Shown: positions 1-11,169 of the stretch, in pieces
Layout: every line of letters starts with the position of its first letter
Position numbering within the stretch: the first letter of the stretch is position 1
Origin: Fennellomyces sp. T-0311
Lineage: Eukaryota; Mucoromycota; Mucoromycetes; Mucorales; Lichtheimiaceae
Length of the DNA: 64,000 nt
Assembly (NCBI GenBank): GCA_025266875.1
Contig: JALLLT010000027.1
Location: forward strand, 496,001 to 560,000
Reading direction: 5' to 3'
Made by a program: the position numbers and the translations under genes
The notes under the pieces: generated by a model
The model's database searches: none
What the model was told of the DNA's origin: nothing
What the model saw: the letters and a program-made list of their open reading frames with translations, nothing else

Positions 1-2294
1 GTACCTGCGATATGCTTTACAATCGTTTCCAACTTGTGATTTTCAGATGTCTCTGCGTCTTCGTCCATATCCATTTGTTGATCCTGCAGCGTGTGCTTAG
101 TAAATGCGATCGTGAAGCCTCCCAATATACTCACCGATATCTCGCATGCCTTGATGAAGCGGTGAACACTGACGGTGCAGCTATGAAAGGGCATAACTAA
201 GCTTACATAGCAATGACTTACTATTTATATCCTACCTTCGCTGCTTGTGGATGTATGCACGGAAAGCACTCTTCGAACGCGATCCAAGTGACTCGATAAT
301 CAGGACCAAACGCTCTGTTCGTTCCTTGTCACTTTCGATATAAGGAAGAATGTACTGATTCACTGTGCTTTCCAAAGTGGCACTATGACATCTTTTGAGT
401 ACACAGCAATTAAACGTTACCGAGAATAAAGTAAACTTACATCGCCGAGAGATCGTCTGTGTACATGGCCGCGAGCAGAGAATCCGGAATCCATCCAAGT
501 TTTTCTTTCACTCGGCCGTTACCATCAGCACTATACATCCACTGTTAGATCGGTGTCATATCAATCCACGCCGACTTACATTTCTGGGAAAGCAGCGTTG
601 TAAATTTTGCCAAGCGTGGACATGGCTTCTTTTCGGACAGTGCTCTGGAAACCTTGTCAGTAATTCCCTTAAACATCATCACTAGGAGCTGTATGCATAC
701 CTTTTTGTCTTTGGATCTATCAGCGATGTGTTCCAGCACAGACTTGTCCAGGTCACGTACAATATGGCTGTATTCAAGCTCGCTGATGATTCGGCACGCA
801 GCTGCACGAACTCTCTCGTCGGGATCGATCACCTTTTCTTTGAAACAGCCTAGTATCTAATATGAATATCGGATTCGTTGTGCAACAGACTGAATTACGT
901 ACTATTCAATTCGGACACTGTATCGGGATGGGTATGATAGATGGCCTTGCACTTTTCCAACCATTTGATACGAAGTTGGACTGACTTGTCATTGCGTCTG
1001 GAAAAAAAAAGATATCAGTACATCCATCTCGCTATAAGCAATCCATGTTAACCCACCTTCCCACCCATGTTTTCCAAATTCCAGGATAACGTTGGAACAT
1101 TGTCGAATTTGTTTCGGCAAACATGCTTCCGATGGTTTCTGTTGCCATGCAGCGTACTTTATAATCATCCACCTTCATCTCCTCTTCCAACTGAGGTAGT
1201 ACATTGAGTAACAGGTTGGGAACAACAGCATGAACACGCTGGATCACTTCATGAGCCTTTTTGAGCTCCTCTTCATCTTCCTCCGACCCGTTGCCATGGC
1301 CCATTGCAATCAATGCGTCAGAAAAGTACTAAAACTGGCGTTTAGTGATCAACCTAGCGTATCTCTATTTGCAAACTTACTTGGCATACGCGACGTTGGA
1401 GGGTATCAAAGCATGCATTGCACAATTCCAAGGCCATGATATAGCTTGGTGCCTCGATGCCCTGGAAAAAGGAATCCTTGTTAGCCCGGAGTTTTGACCT
1501 TGATATCCGTATACTGCAACTCACCTTTTCAAATTGCTCCAAGATCAATGCCAGTGTTTCGTCTGACAATGCTGAAACCTCATCGATCAACTGCGCCATG
1601 AGATCCGTCATACACACTTGCACATTTCGTGGCATATCGGTCCTGTGTCCCAAATCAGATCGTGATCCAACTCCAGCAACCGGGCCAAAACTTACCTGAT
1701 GGTATCAAAAAAGCAAGTAAAGAAATCGGCCGAGAGCTGCTCGGCGTTGCTTAGGTCGGCGATAATAAGGATACTCTTAACGGTGGACAGACTTTCGAGC
1801 AAATAAAAGTACAATGTGAAATCAGCATGGTCTTGCGGTAATTTTTTGAGTTGACGAAGCTGCGACAGGAAAAACTCAAAGATGCTCTAAAGTTACGATG
1901 TGAGCGTTGTCTCGACGTATCAATTGGGCTGTTTACTTTGAGCTCTTTGTCCGAGAAAGGTGCTTCGGGAGCATACAGTCGCAACATATCTGCCAAACAG
2001 GCCGCAGCACACGCTTTGACCGAATTCGACGAGTGCTTGAGAATCTTGCTGTTGACCAATTCTTTTGCCGTGGCATCGAGTGAATCTTTGACGACTTCAC
2101 CTTGATTGAACGCGCGCAATTCGTCATGAAGTGTCTTTTGAAATGTCAGGTACGCAATAAAAAAAGCATCAAGCAAGGGCGTTTACCTTGAGCTGAGCAG
2201 TCAATTCTTTGGCATCGATGGTTTTGGCGACTAATCTTGTCTTGAATGCCAACTGCTTTTGCTCCAATGAGCGAGGTTCATCTATATCCATCAT
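1..2294 (-). CDS. PDS5: PDS5-like cohesin-associated HEAT-repeat protein (5' part; 3' end beyond window)
   Basis: Pds5 binds the cohesin ring in the nucleus and controls its loading, acetylation and release. The start codon is the ATG ending at 2294 and opens with an acidic MMDIDEP segment. Exons then run leftward through several 50-70 bp introns. Readable segments include a helical 'DAFFIAYLTFQKTL' block (2176-2100), 'AEQLSADFFTCFFDTIR' followed by 'MPRNVQVCMTDLMAQLIDEV' (about 1750-1600), and 'YPGIWKTWVGR' (about 1090-1060). These match the order and flavour of the N-terminal HEAT array of fungal and animal Pds5. The gene is cut by the window edge, so the C-terminal half is unseen. Exon borders are approximate. 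A generic HEAT protein is the alternative, but the Trp-Lys-Thr-Trp-Val segment and the helix order favour Pds5. Confidence 0.82.
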
Positions 2295-3012
2295 TTTTCG
2301 GAAGCAAGATGTGTTTTTTCGCGTTCAAGTCGATGCGCGTCGCGTTAAGACGTGAACGCACCTAGTCACGAATTTTACACTTTGATTTTCTGCTGTCGAA
2401 ATTACCATAGATTGGTCCTCTTTACTTTATTTTGAAAGGTTCTATTGAGCTCTACGTAAGAAAGTAAATGATCAAGGCATACCATGTCTTGCCTTGCCCC
2501 TGATCTTTCAATCATAACCTTATTTACGTGTGTACATGGTCGGTACAAGCCATCTTTTAGGTTTACCCGTATCCAGGCGACGACCTTCTACCTGCACATA
2601 TCCTTGCTATTGAATTACTGAATATTAGGCCTTAACCTATATGGCCTGTAAGAGTTCCTTTTCAATAATGTATGTAGACTCATATAAGGAGGTATGATTT
2701 TGCCTATCCAGTCAAATATGACGAATCTCAGGCACCCTATCATTGCTTCCGTTGGAAAGCTCGCTGTCGGCAGCAATGTCTATTTCAATAAGCATGGTAT
2801 GTGTTACGCTGCTGCTCAATTTCTTAAAGAAAATGTTTATGTCTGTAATCCTCTACGCGCTAAAGCGTTTGACAGATGATACAACAAAGCATAATAGTAC
2901 GTAAAGAATGCTGCTTAAGCAAATGTATAGAGGAGCAGATTACCTGGAAATTATTCAAGATACCTCCTCACAATGCTTGATGAACTAATTAGATAACAAT
3001 AATATAGTAGTG
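2295..3012. other. Intergenic region between divergent genes
   Basis: This is the AT-rich 5' region shared by the leftward PDS5 gene and the rightward gene at about 3.0 kb. A 61-codon ORF at 2694-2879 has no recognisable domain. It could be an upstream exon of the next gene, but no convincing splice chain joins it. Confidence 0.4.
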
Positions 3013-4327
3013 ATGTGGCCACCATGTGTTCGACGGGCAAGCTGCACCATCAAGTCCATTGCTGGTAAATCTCTTACTATGAAATAACACATTATTAGGA
3101 GATATCGTACAGAGCGCTAGGAATCCTATTGGATGTCATGAAAGTGATCGAGATGCTTCAGGTCTGTTATTGATTTTCTGATATATACAAATTAATGTTT
3201 GATAGACAGGTCTGTCAACTCCCGTGTTTCACAACGACAAGGTGACACAACAGACTGCGGTACGTCTTGCACACCCACAATGTTCCGACACAGAATGCAC
3301 ACAGCCTCGCCGCCTGAAAAGTGGCAAAAGTCAAAGCAAAAAGATAGCCAAAAAAGTAAAGGCATCAAGATCCAAGTTGGTGATGTTTGGCAAGACCAAG
3401 ATATTCAAAGAATGTTGGACTGCATTGGCCAGCACCTTCAAAAGCTGATCAGGAGTTCACAATCCGGACTTGCGATCTATGTTCAAATCAATGGCGCCAA
3501 CGCAGAGCTCGACAAATGCTTCGAGTTTGCAAAATTGACGGGCGAGGTGGCTCTAAAAAAAGGTACCGGATATCCTATTTGACTCCTTGTGGGTTTGACA
3601 CCCTCAATTTCCAGAGCAACCCAGGCTTGTTAGCCCAGTGTTCGGGCCACCGATGTATGCGAACGGCATGCGTATCAGATGTACTTTAGAGCCATCAAAA
3701 GCAGATACCCAAGACATCGCGAACATATTGGGCCCACGGACTGCAGAGACATGGGAATCCAGCACGTACGAGGATATCGAGAAGACGAGGCAGATGACTT
3801 TGCGCAGTCTTGAAGATATTTTATCTTCTGGAGCAATATCTATCAGCAAGACGCCCAGTTCACCTACTTTTGACCATCTTCTCGAAATAGACGACAGCAC
3901 ATCATTTCCATTTGAACGACGAAGGCTAAAAAATGATAATGTGGCGGAACAGCCAGTCAAACGTGCACGTAAAAGTACGTCTCCTCGTACGCGATCAACG
4001 GAACAAGCCCTCACCAACGAACCCACCACATCGATTGCCATGGAAATCCCGCCTTTAGAATTACGTCGCTCGAAGCGCAAAAACCAGACCAGACAAATGG
4101 ACGCGGACACTCAGTTGACGATAGCAGATAAACAAGAAAGGCAACTGACTACATCCAGGATACAGGACACGGATCGGGATGTGGATATGTCTCGCTTTTC
4201 CACACAAGAAATCATTGATTATATGAACAAGGATGACGATAAATTGCATGATATATTGACGGGTGTTCGCAACTTTTTGGAAAGAGATAGAGTAATATGT
4301 GATACTGGAAAGATACCGCGTCGTTGA
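3013..4327 (+). CDS. Unrecognised basic, probably nuclear protein (spliced)
   Basis: I do not recognise this protein. The 3' exon (3615-4327) encodes about 230 residues with a helical segment ('EDIEKTRQMTLRSLEDIL'), basic clusters resembling nuclear localisation signals (FERRRLK, PVKRARK, LRRSKRK) and an acidic C-terminal helix. Two upstream introns are phase-consistent: 3356-3432 (GTAAAG..CCAG) and 3563-3614 (GTACCG..CCAG). Together they join the frames ending SQSKKIAKK, then HLQKLIRSSQSG..EVALKK, then EQPRLVSPVFGPP. The 5' end is unsure. An ATG at 3013 can be connected only through a 34-bp intron (3065-3098) and another at about 3162-3210, shorter than neighbouring introns. The true start may lie elsewhere. 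The basic low-complexity tail suggests chromatin or transcription association, which is inference only. Confidence 0.5.
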
Positions 4328-6197
4328 ATCTGGCGTGATATCAAAAATCTACACAGACAATACATATCCTATATTTCACGATTATGCTTTGTTCACTACA
4401 TTGTGAGTTGGAAAGTTAAGTGGATATCACAAAGGTTGGAAAATATATCCGTACAAGATCGGTATACATACGTATGTAGATGACGTAGTTTGCTCTGTAT
4501 GTAGCGTTAGGGAAATGCACTGCAACGACATCCGACAGCAAAAATCCGAAAAAAGATCGTTAAAGTAGATGACTCGCTGTATATTATTCAAATAGATTCA
4601 CTTGACGCTTGCTCAAATATACTATGAAGTATTCGACGTTATCGACGTTATCGACGTTATCGACGTAGGAAGGTATCCAGTCAATTTTGGTCTGAGTAAT
4701 GTTGATGGTTTAGTTGTTGGGAGACCCTGGTACAAAGGCCACCATCGTCGGTTGATTGATGGCGTCAGAGCCGTTCCTTGACTGATGAAACCTCTCGTAC
4801 TTACACGGTTTTCCGTGGATTGTGCAACTTGCTTTCCGAACCCGTGCTTTGTTGCCATTGAGCATCAGTGATTCGATATCCTACGAGGGCCGCGTATCGT
4901 CGGGGTGGGGGGGGGGACAAAGTTCGCTCATACGAAGGCCATCTATCTCAGCCTAGCACAACCTAAACACCCGGGCCAGACCGCTGCTAAGGAGGCCACC
5001 GCCTCACCCATTCGTAGCGGGAAGAAGCCCTGTCCAAAAAAAACCCAATAGACAAAGAATAGGAAATGGAAGCCCCCCAGTGCACAAGTGCACCACGATA
5101 GACAAACTGGCAGAATTTGGAAGTTTGCATGGGTTTGGTCTTGTTTGACAGTGATTTGTCTACGAAGGCTTTAAAGTTCGACCAACATGTACGAATGCCA
5201 CCGCATGAGGTGCCCCTTCGAACAATAATGTGGACCATGAGGGTGCATCTTAGTGGACAATCACAACGGCATTGGATGCCTCCCCTGCATGAATCCGAAC
5301 CTGGAGGGAGTAATTCGCAGATATAACAAGTAATTCTATCGTTTGGATTGAGTAAAGCCACCGAAGCAATAGTGCACGGTGTAGATTGAGCCTACTGTGC
5401 CATACCCACTTGGCATATACTGCTTATGCATCGCTAGGATTCCATAGGCCGCCCGGTGAAGAGGTTTGTAAAAGAGAACGAGTGTCAAAATTGAACACTG
5501 TCCACCACTCTTTGATTCCACATGTACGCTAAGCTGATGCTGCGCTCGCCAACCTTTTAGCAGTTGGCCAAAGCTAGTAGAAACGTTTATTGAGATCTTG
5601 CAAAAGGCAGCTTATGAGCAGTACTTTCCTATTAAATCATGCCTATATATTCTGAAAGTCTCTGGTTGTTCTTATAGGGTTGGCACCTCCGTCGTCATGA
5701 GTGAGATGCCATGACAAAAGTCGGTTGCTTTCATACACGTTCGATATATTATCGTTCTGACACTCGTGGTATGTCCCTTTGGTTCCAGTAGGTACCCAGT
5801 TTGCTCTCTTGGACATACAGTATGCACTCCAATCCAGTGCTGCTTCGTCTTAATCATCGCAGCTACCTACAGAAAGAGGTTTTGCCTCGCGCACACCAGG
5901 TCGCCCAGTCACTTTAGTAAAGTATTCTGAGTATAGGAAACGCCTCGTACACATCAAATTCTGCTGCACTCAACGAATTCACGATGCTGTCTTTGGAGAG
6001 CAGACCATAAGTGTTCTGAACATTCACATCCTATGGCTCGTTTATCACGAGTACCGGAACAATGATCCAGAGAAAAGAGTTGAAACTATCGAGATGTCGG
6101 AAAACATGCTCATGCCTGCCAGATTTTGCTGGGTCCTACAGCAAGCAAGCACAACTACCTAAAGGTGTGTACAAATCAGAGAGGAAGTGGCTGAATA
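4328..6197. other. Gene-poor region
   Basis: About 1.9 kb without a supportable gene. It holds a 9-bp tandem repeat (4633-4667), a G-rich run near 4906-4917 and scattered short ORFs with no domain. Sequence just upstream of 6198 may belong to the decayed MULE element. Confidence 0.4.
4633..4667. repeat. Tandem repeat, unit TCGACGTTA, about 4 copies
   Basis: Four consecutive near-perfect copies of the 9-mer TCGACGTTA are visible, the last one ending TCGACGTA. The unit contains two CpGs and the near-palindrome TCGACG. No gene is adjacent. Confidence 0.9.
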
Positions 6198-6638
6198 GTG
6201 AAGCGATCTGAAGCATATTATCTGCATGACTTCCTTGAAAACCATGACTATCTATCACGTTACAGCAAAGTAGAAGGCGCGATCGACAAATTTTTGAAAC
6301 CTCACAAGAAAAGCATTGAGCGAATAAGGCGGTGTCATGAGGTTGTTGTCATTGACGCGACATACAACACTGTGACGAACGAAATGCCTCTGGTCAACAT
6401 TGTCAGTATCGACAACCTTGCTTCTAGCCATTCGTCCAGCTCGCTTAGATCATTTTACGTCGGCTCGGTTTTGATCTCGAATGAAAAGGAAGCTTCCTAC
6501 AAACGGCTATTAAGGCAGCTGAAGTCTGCTGTTTTTGACAATGGCGTGGTTAATCCATCCATCTTTGTCACTGATGACGATAAGGCTCTTGGCGCAGCTC
6601 TGCGTGTAATCTACCCAAAAGCCCCTCATGTCTTGTAG
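6198..6638 (+). pseudogene. MULE (Mutator-like) transposase fragment
   Basis: The 146-residue reading frame carries the start of a MULE DDE catalytic domain. 'EVVVIDATYNTVTNEMPLVN' contains the first catalytic Asp in the DATY(N)TN context typical of MULE/FAR1 transposases. 'YVGSVLISNEKEASYKRLL' and 'VTDDDKALGAALRVIYPKAPHVL' contain the second Asp (TDDD). Intact members continue HVLCxWH into a helical insertion and the catalytic Glu. Here the frame stops (TAG) exactly after HVL, followed by a second close stop, and no downstream catalytic block is seen. The N-terminal DNA-binding region is also missing. This is a decayed fragment, not a functional transposase. Confidence 0.8.
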
Positions 6639-6832
6639 GCATAGTGTAGCCACATTTTGCTCTATAGATTTGATGCAAGTCATTTCAGGTAACTTTATTC
6701 CAGCGTTCAGACTTTAAATATATATTATGTTCAACATGAAGAAAGCAGACTATGGTTCCTTTATCTTCCGATGGCGAGGGGAATATATGCGACAAGGCTT
6801 ATAAAAAAACAGAGACGGAAAGCACAATGCTT

Positions 6833-7126
6833 TTAAAAACAAGGTGTGGGTTGCAGGACTAATAGGTGTACACTAACAGATAGTTGCAAACAAGTCTGAT
6901 AACATGCATCCTTGGCCAAGATCAGATCGGACTTCTCCACACGGATTTTCGGCAGAATCGAACCGTCGTCATGCATCTGTCCAACTGGGGTCGCAAACGC
7001 TTGCTGGCCACTTCTATCGGCGAATAGAAACAACAGATACTTCAGCGTCCTATCTTGGAAGTTGCCGCTAGCCATGTAGCCATACCTTTGCGTTTCGACA
7101 AACAAGTCGTCGAAGCAGAGGATCAC
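6833..7126 (-). pseudogene. Truncated inverted copy of the 7869-9937 gene family
   Basis: The minus-strand frame reads LCFDDLFVETQRY, then DRSGQQAFATPVGQ, then 'DDGSILPKIRVEKSDLIL'. The plus-strand gene at 7869-9937 has the collinear sequence LCFDNLSIETKRY, DRGDQQSTATS and 'DDGSILPKIRVEKPDLIL'. Similarity covers only about 95 residues. The downstream blocks (EYGCSEAG, LPKIMKDMLLRL, KLKIVGFSHT) are missing. It is therefore a partial copy in inverted orientation, about 2 kb from the conserved block of its relative. Unspliced reading continues across the position of an intron in the plus-strand gene. Confidence 0.72.
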
Positions 7127-7868
7127 CGTGTACGTTTCCTCCTACGCTTATCTATATACATAGCACCATTAGTGTTTTGAATATTTTTACTCATATGAAA
7201 AATAATACCTCGTTCCGAACTGCACAAAGTGCCCTGTATTTCTGGTATTTACCATCCTCCACTCCTTTTACTGCTAAATGATCAACAACCGAACAGGAGA
7301 TTGACTTGAACCTGGCGTTAGTAAATGGTTAATTATTATTATACCTGGATGGGCCAACTCTTGCTGTTGAAGATCTTCCTTCGATATGTAACGGGGGGTG
7401 GAGGCGGGGCAGCTGTGGAAGAGAGAGAGAAAGAAGTAAATGTATTTGGAAAAAAAATACCTGGGCGAACCATGGCATTGTAAATTTGAACAAAACAAAA
7501 GGACATGAGTCCACTCCTTTCATTCGTCAAATTAGAAAACGCAAAAGGACTTGAGTCCACTCCCTTCACTCGTCCATCCCAAACGGCATGTCCTGTCAAA
7601 TTAAAAAGCAAAAGGACTTGAGTCCACTCCTTTCACTTGTGAAATTGAAAAAGCAGAGGGAAAAGTGGGGACTTCAGTGTCCATACCGGATCGGCCAAAT
7701 GCGCTTTTGCCTTGGCAAGAAATTGACCGTCTACGTCACAAGTGCACGAGAGCTGGGTACATTCAGCCGATCCGGTCCATGCAAAATTCCCCTGTTGTTG
7801 CTTCCTTCTGCTGATATAGCAACGTACTACCTTACCTACAAGCAACTTTTATAAGCACTGCTGTTATC
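7127..7868. other. Upstream region of the 7869 gene
   Basis: Noncoding by inspection. It holds three spaced copies of a palindromic motif (listed separately) and the presumed promoter of the gene starting at 7869. Short ORFs here overlap the repeats on both strands and look spurious. Confidence 0.4.
7501..7625. repeat. Three copies of the palindromic motif GGACTTGAGTCC with conserved flank
   Basis: Copies lie at 7501-7512 (GGACATGAGTCC), 7547-7558 (GGACTTGAGTCC) and 7614-7625 (GGACTTGAGTCC). Each is followed by ACTCC(T/C)TTCA, and each is preceded by an A-rich stretch with AAAAGGAC. The arms GGACT/AGTCC are inverted repeats around two bases. They lie 240-370 bp upstream of the ATG at 7869, so they could be operator-like sites or a degenerating minisatellite. 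Confidence 0.8.
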
Positions 7869-9937
7869 ATGGCAGCCAACAGTATAACTGACGAAACCAA
7901 CCCTTTACTTGAAGGTAAAGCACTTCTCACAGGAAACAGTACAAAGCGCCTCGGTCCACCAGAGTTGTTGATAATAAAAAATCTCTTGCACATGCGTCAT
8001 TCCAGTGTTCTCTACTTATTTCGAGTATGCAGCCGACAACAATCAGATACCAAGCTTGAAAGGACTGCACAAATTTGACAGCACAATCATTTTGAATGGC
8101 GATGTGGTATCTGACGTGAAACAAGTTTGGAATAAAAGGTTCCACGAAGCGGCGAAGGCCCTCTCTGTTGTGGTTCGTTTATATTCAAATTAAGTCTGAC
8201 ATTTTTGTCCTGACGGAATACTGGATGCAGAAAACAGCAACAGATCAGCCGGATTGGCTAACGATCCTTCAGTCACTGATGGTATCTTGTTTATGATTGC
8301 CGTACTCTCTGGTGTTCTGATATTTAAACATGTATATCGAAGGACAAATTACACACAAGCTCTTTGAAAGATAAATCGTCAAAAACATCGACTGCATCTT
8401 CGAAAGTAATTGTAAAAGTAGATAGTGGGAATCGAAGTTAGGATACTCTTGTTGATACTCAAAGTCTATCGCGCAGAATTCCGTACTTACGGATGAACAA
8501 TGGCAATCGTTCGAAAGCAAGTACAATTCCATGAGTGAATCGAATATGTGGCGAATTGGGAACACGTACGTTGAGAAGGAAGTATACAAGTATGCAAAGA
8601 CGCAGAAATCTGAACAGTAAGTATCTGGAACACATGAGAACACAATGCATTAATTGTGGCATTCCGACTGCACTTACTATCTTATTACAGTGCATGCCAT
8701 TCATTTATTGTGGACGTGAACGATAAATGTTGGGAAAAAGTTTTCGACTCGGACGTATTAAAAGAAATTAAAAGAAAGAACAATCCAAAGTTGGAAACCT
8801 TGCTGCCTGAGTTAGACGAGTATTATGAACGGTTTAAAAACAAAGTACGTATTTTCAAGAGAAATAAAAGTTCTATTCGATAATGACCTTCTACATACCC
8901 AGACAACGGTAGATGAGTTGTGGCGTGTAGCAAAAGCAACCCAGGAGTTCGACCCTGTTGTACAGTTTGATCTTGACTGGTCTCAGCGTGCAATTGTAGA
9001 CCTTGTGTCTTCATATCGCTGGGGGGTCGTTTCGCGTGTTGCTGCCACCGGTTTGGAGAAAGATATAATGGTGCGCTTTTGGCGTAATCTGGATCTCTGC
9101 TTTGACAACTTATCTATCGAAACAAAACGGTATGACCCTACCAGCTATTCACAAAGTCTAAGATGAGAGCATTATATGCTGATGTATCTGTATTCTTATT
9201 GCTTGATAGAGGAGACCAGCAATCGACCGCGACTTCAGCCAGAACAAACGAGGAACGAGTTGGCGACGACGGTTCGATTCTACCGAAAATCCGTGTGGAG
9301 AAACCCGATCTGATCCTGATCAAGGACGGCTACGAGTATGGATGCTCTGAGGCTGGCAGTGAGGACAACGCTGGTGTTGGTGTCAAGGAAGCATTTGAGC
9401 GCTACATCAAACTTCCTAAAATTATGAAGGATATGTTGTTGAGACTTCAGTCAAAACTGGATAACGATAAGGAGTTGATGCCAAAGCTGAAAATTGTCGG
9501 TTTTTCGCACACACGTAAGTAATTCTACCCATCCAGACAGAAATGAATAAAATGCGTAACATAGACCTACGAATGACTGCTTTGACCATGGATAACCCAT
9601 GCGGGTATATCTGCAGAGTCATCCCGTTGGCTGAGCAGGTGATCCCTGTGCAGCCAAGTTTATTTTACGCCAACATGATACCTTTGCTGGAAGTCACTTG
9701 GAAGATGAAGGTATGAATCACATCAGGATTATGAAACGCTCAAGTCTGATGGATACCTCATAGAAAATTGTTCAGAGTACGCTGGAGATCGTCGAAGCTG
9801 GGCCTGAGAAGCGTCGATCATCGGATTATGCTCGAAACCAGCAAGCTGCCATCATACCTTCCTCCCTAGATGTACGCTCCAAGCCAAACTCCCGTAAGCG
9901 AAGGAGGACTGAGTCCAGCACCACTGAGGACCAATGA
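7869..9937 (+). CDS. Multi-exon protein of an uncharacterised (Mucoromycota-type) family
   Basis: The function is unknown. A start ATG at 7869 (MAANSITDETNPLLEG) leads into a series of exons separated by GT..AG introns. Readable blocks in order are: YFEYAADNNQIPSLKG (about 8010-8160); EQWQSFESKYNSMSESNM (about 8500); LPELDEYYERFKNK (about 8800); DLDWSQRAIVDLVSSYRW and FWRNLDLCFDNLSIETKR (8900-9129); then the best block, 'DDGSILPKIRVEKPDLIL' with EYGCSEAG, LPKIMKDMLLRL and KLKIVGFSHT (9270-9515). The last exons run to a TGA at 9935-9937 after a basic Lys/Arg-rich tail (SRKRRRTES). From memory, fungal proteins with an EYG-x-EAG core and an LPK-x-MKD helix form large Mucoromycota families without assigned function. 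The overall fold resembles nuclease-like proteins, but this is speculation. Exact exon borders in the 5' half are uncertain. Confidence 0.62.
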
Positions 9938-10867
9938 AAGGTTGCCTTTGCAGTATGTCACGCTTTCGGTACTGGTTTCACCGTAGCACTCATGCGATTG
10001 TTTTCTAGCGTTAACTTGATCACTTTGAAAATAAATACCATTCCGTCGTGTCTACCAGCTGCCCTTTTGCTCACGTATTCGCCAGTGCTTGTATTTGCTA
10101 ACACCCGAACAACAATGAAGCAATGAGATTTTTTCCCATATCAAGTACAACTCTTCCGTATATACACCCACAAAATCAAATACATGCATATATCTGAATC
10201 TCCTGTAAGCAGCATCACCCCATTTCAAGCCGAGGGTTCGAAGTTAAACCGATAACCCGATAACCGTATAAACACGTGGTTAATGCCTTTTATTAACGTT
10301 TTGATTTTTTTTTTTTTGCTTTTGGTTCTACTTCTGGAATTACATTTTTCTAGTACCAAAAGGCTAGAATCGAGCCCCAAGAAGCTTCTGTTTGTATCTT
10401 GCCCAGTATCGCTTTTGCCTTTTTGACTTACACATCTTGGATGTTTTCTTAACATTTGATCAGCGCCTACATACCTACCTTAAAGAGTTAAAATAAGTCA
10501 TGCCGACGTATAGGTGATCATCTCTTTGTTGTATATCTGCCATTTAGTAAGACACTGCTTGCAAAGAGTTCAAGCACGATTTCCCTAACCTATCCCGTTG
10601 ATTTGTCGTGACTTTAAACCTGTAGTATCTATCTGACTTCTGGTGTCTTGCTGCGGTTCGCTCTTCTTCGCTTCTTCCTCAAGACTTTTCTGCTTCTCCT
10701 GAGGCTCTGAATGCTCGAATGCCGATAGCAATATTGCATTACTGGTACCCTTCAGTCTACCTTTTGTGATGATATATTTAGATTAACATAGATCATCCGT
10801 GTTCGCTGGCCCAAAGGTTTCTAGCGTGTCTATAAGAGAAGAAATCAGGTCTACAGGCTGCTGACTA

Positions 10868-11057
10868 CAGTCGAACCCCGCCTTGTGCAGGACAGGGATA
10901 TCCGAATATTTTGATGCATACAGTGAGGTTGTGCACCAACCGGGAGATAGTCCATACAGTCGTACCTGCTTTGTACCGCTTTGAGGATTCCAAATACTTT
11001 GATGCATATAGTGAGGTTTTGCACGAAACGGGAGCTGCACAAACCGGGGTTTGACTG
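10868..11057. mobile_element. MITE with about 25-bp terminal inverted repeats, TA-flanked
   Basis: The left end reads CAGTCGAACCCCGCCTTG and continues TGCAG. The reverse complement of the right end reads CAGTCAAACCCCGGTTTG and continues TGCAG. Both ends are flanked by TA (10866-10867 and 11058-11059), the target duplication of the Tc1/mariner/pogo superfamily. The 190-bp interior has no coding capacity. It contains two direct copies of a TTTGATGCATAnAGTGAGGTT block (near 10911 and 10991). This fits a non-autonomous pogo-like element, and the superfamily assignment rests on TIR and TSD form only. Confidence 0.8.
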
Positions 11058-11169
11058 TATCACTTGAGCTCTGGTAAATATAGCCATCTTCGGTTTTGAA
11101 TGGCAAAAAGCTGAGAAACTCCTTGTTATAAATGTACTACTCGGAGAAATCCTTACATATGTACTTTTC

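Noticed and set aside
3543..3620. YLTPCG segment resembling a methyl-CpG-binding (MBD/TAM) motif
   Set aside because: It lies in a frame that is best explained as intron 3563-3614; the coherent coding path uses the other frames on both sides.
4680..4910. ACCTCTCGTAC and nearby bases recall the antisense 3' region of large-subunit rRNA
   Set aside because: Only about 11 bases agree; the flanks do not follow rRNA on either strand.
4910..5030. GGCCATCTATCTCAGCC-like string suggesting a 5S rRNA gene
   Set aside because: The conserved internal promoter and stem pattern of fungal 5S rRNA is not present.
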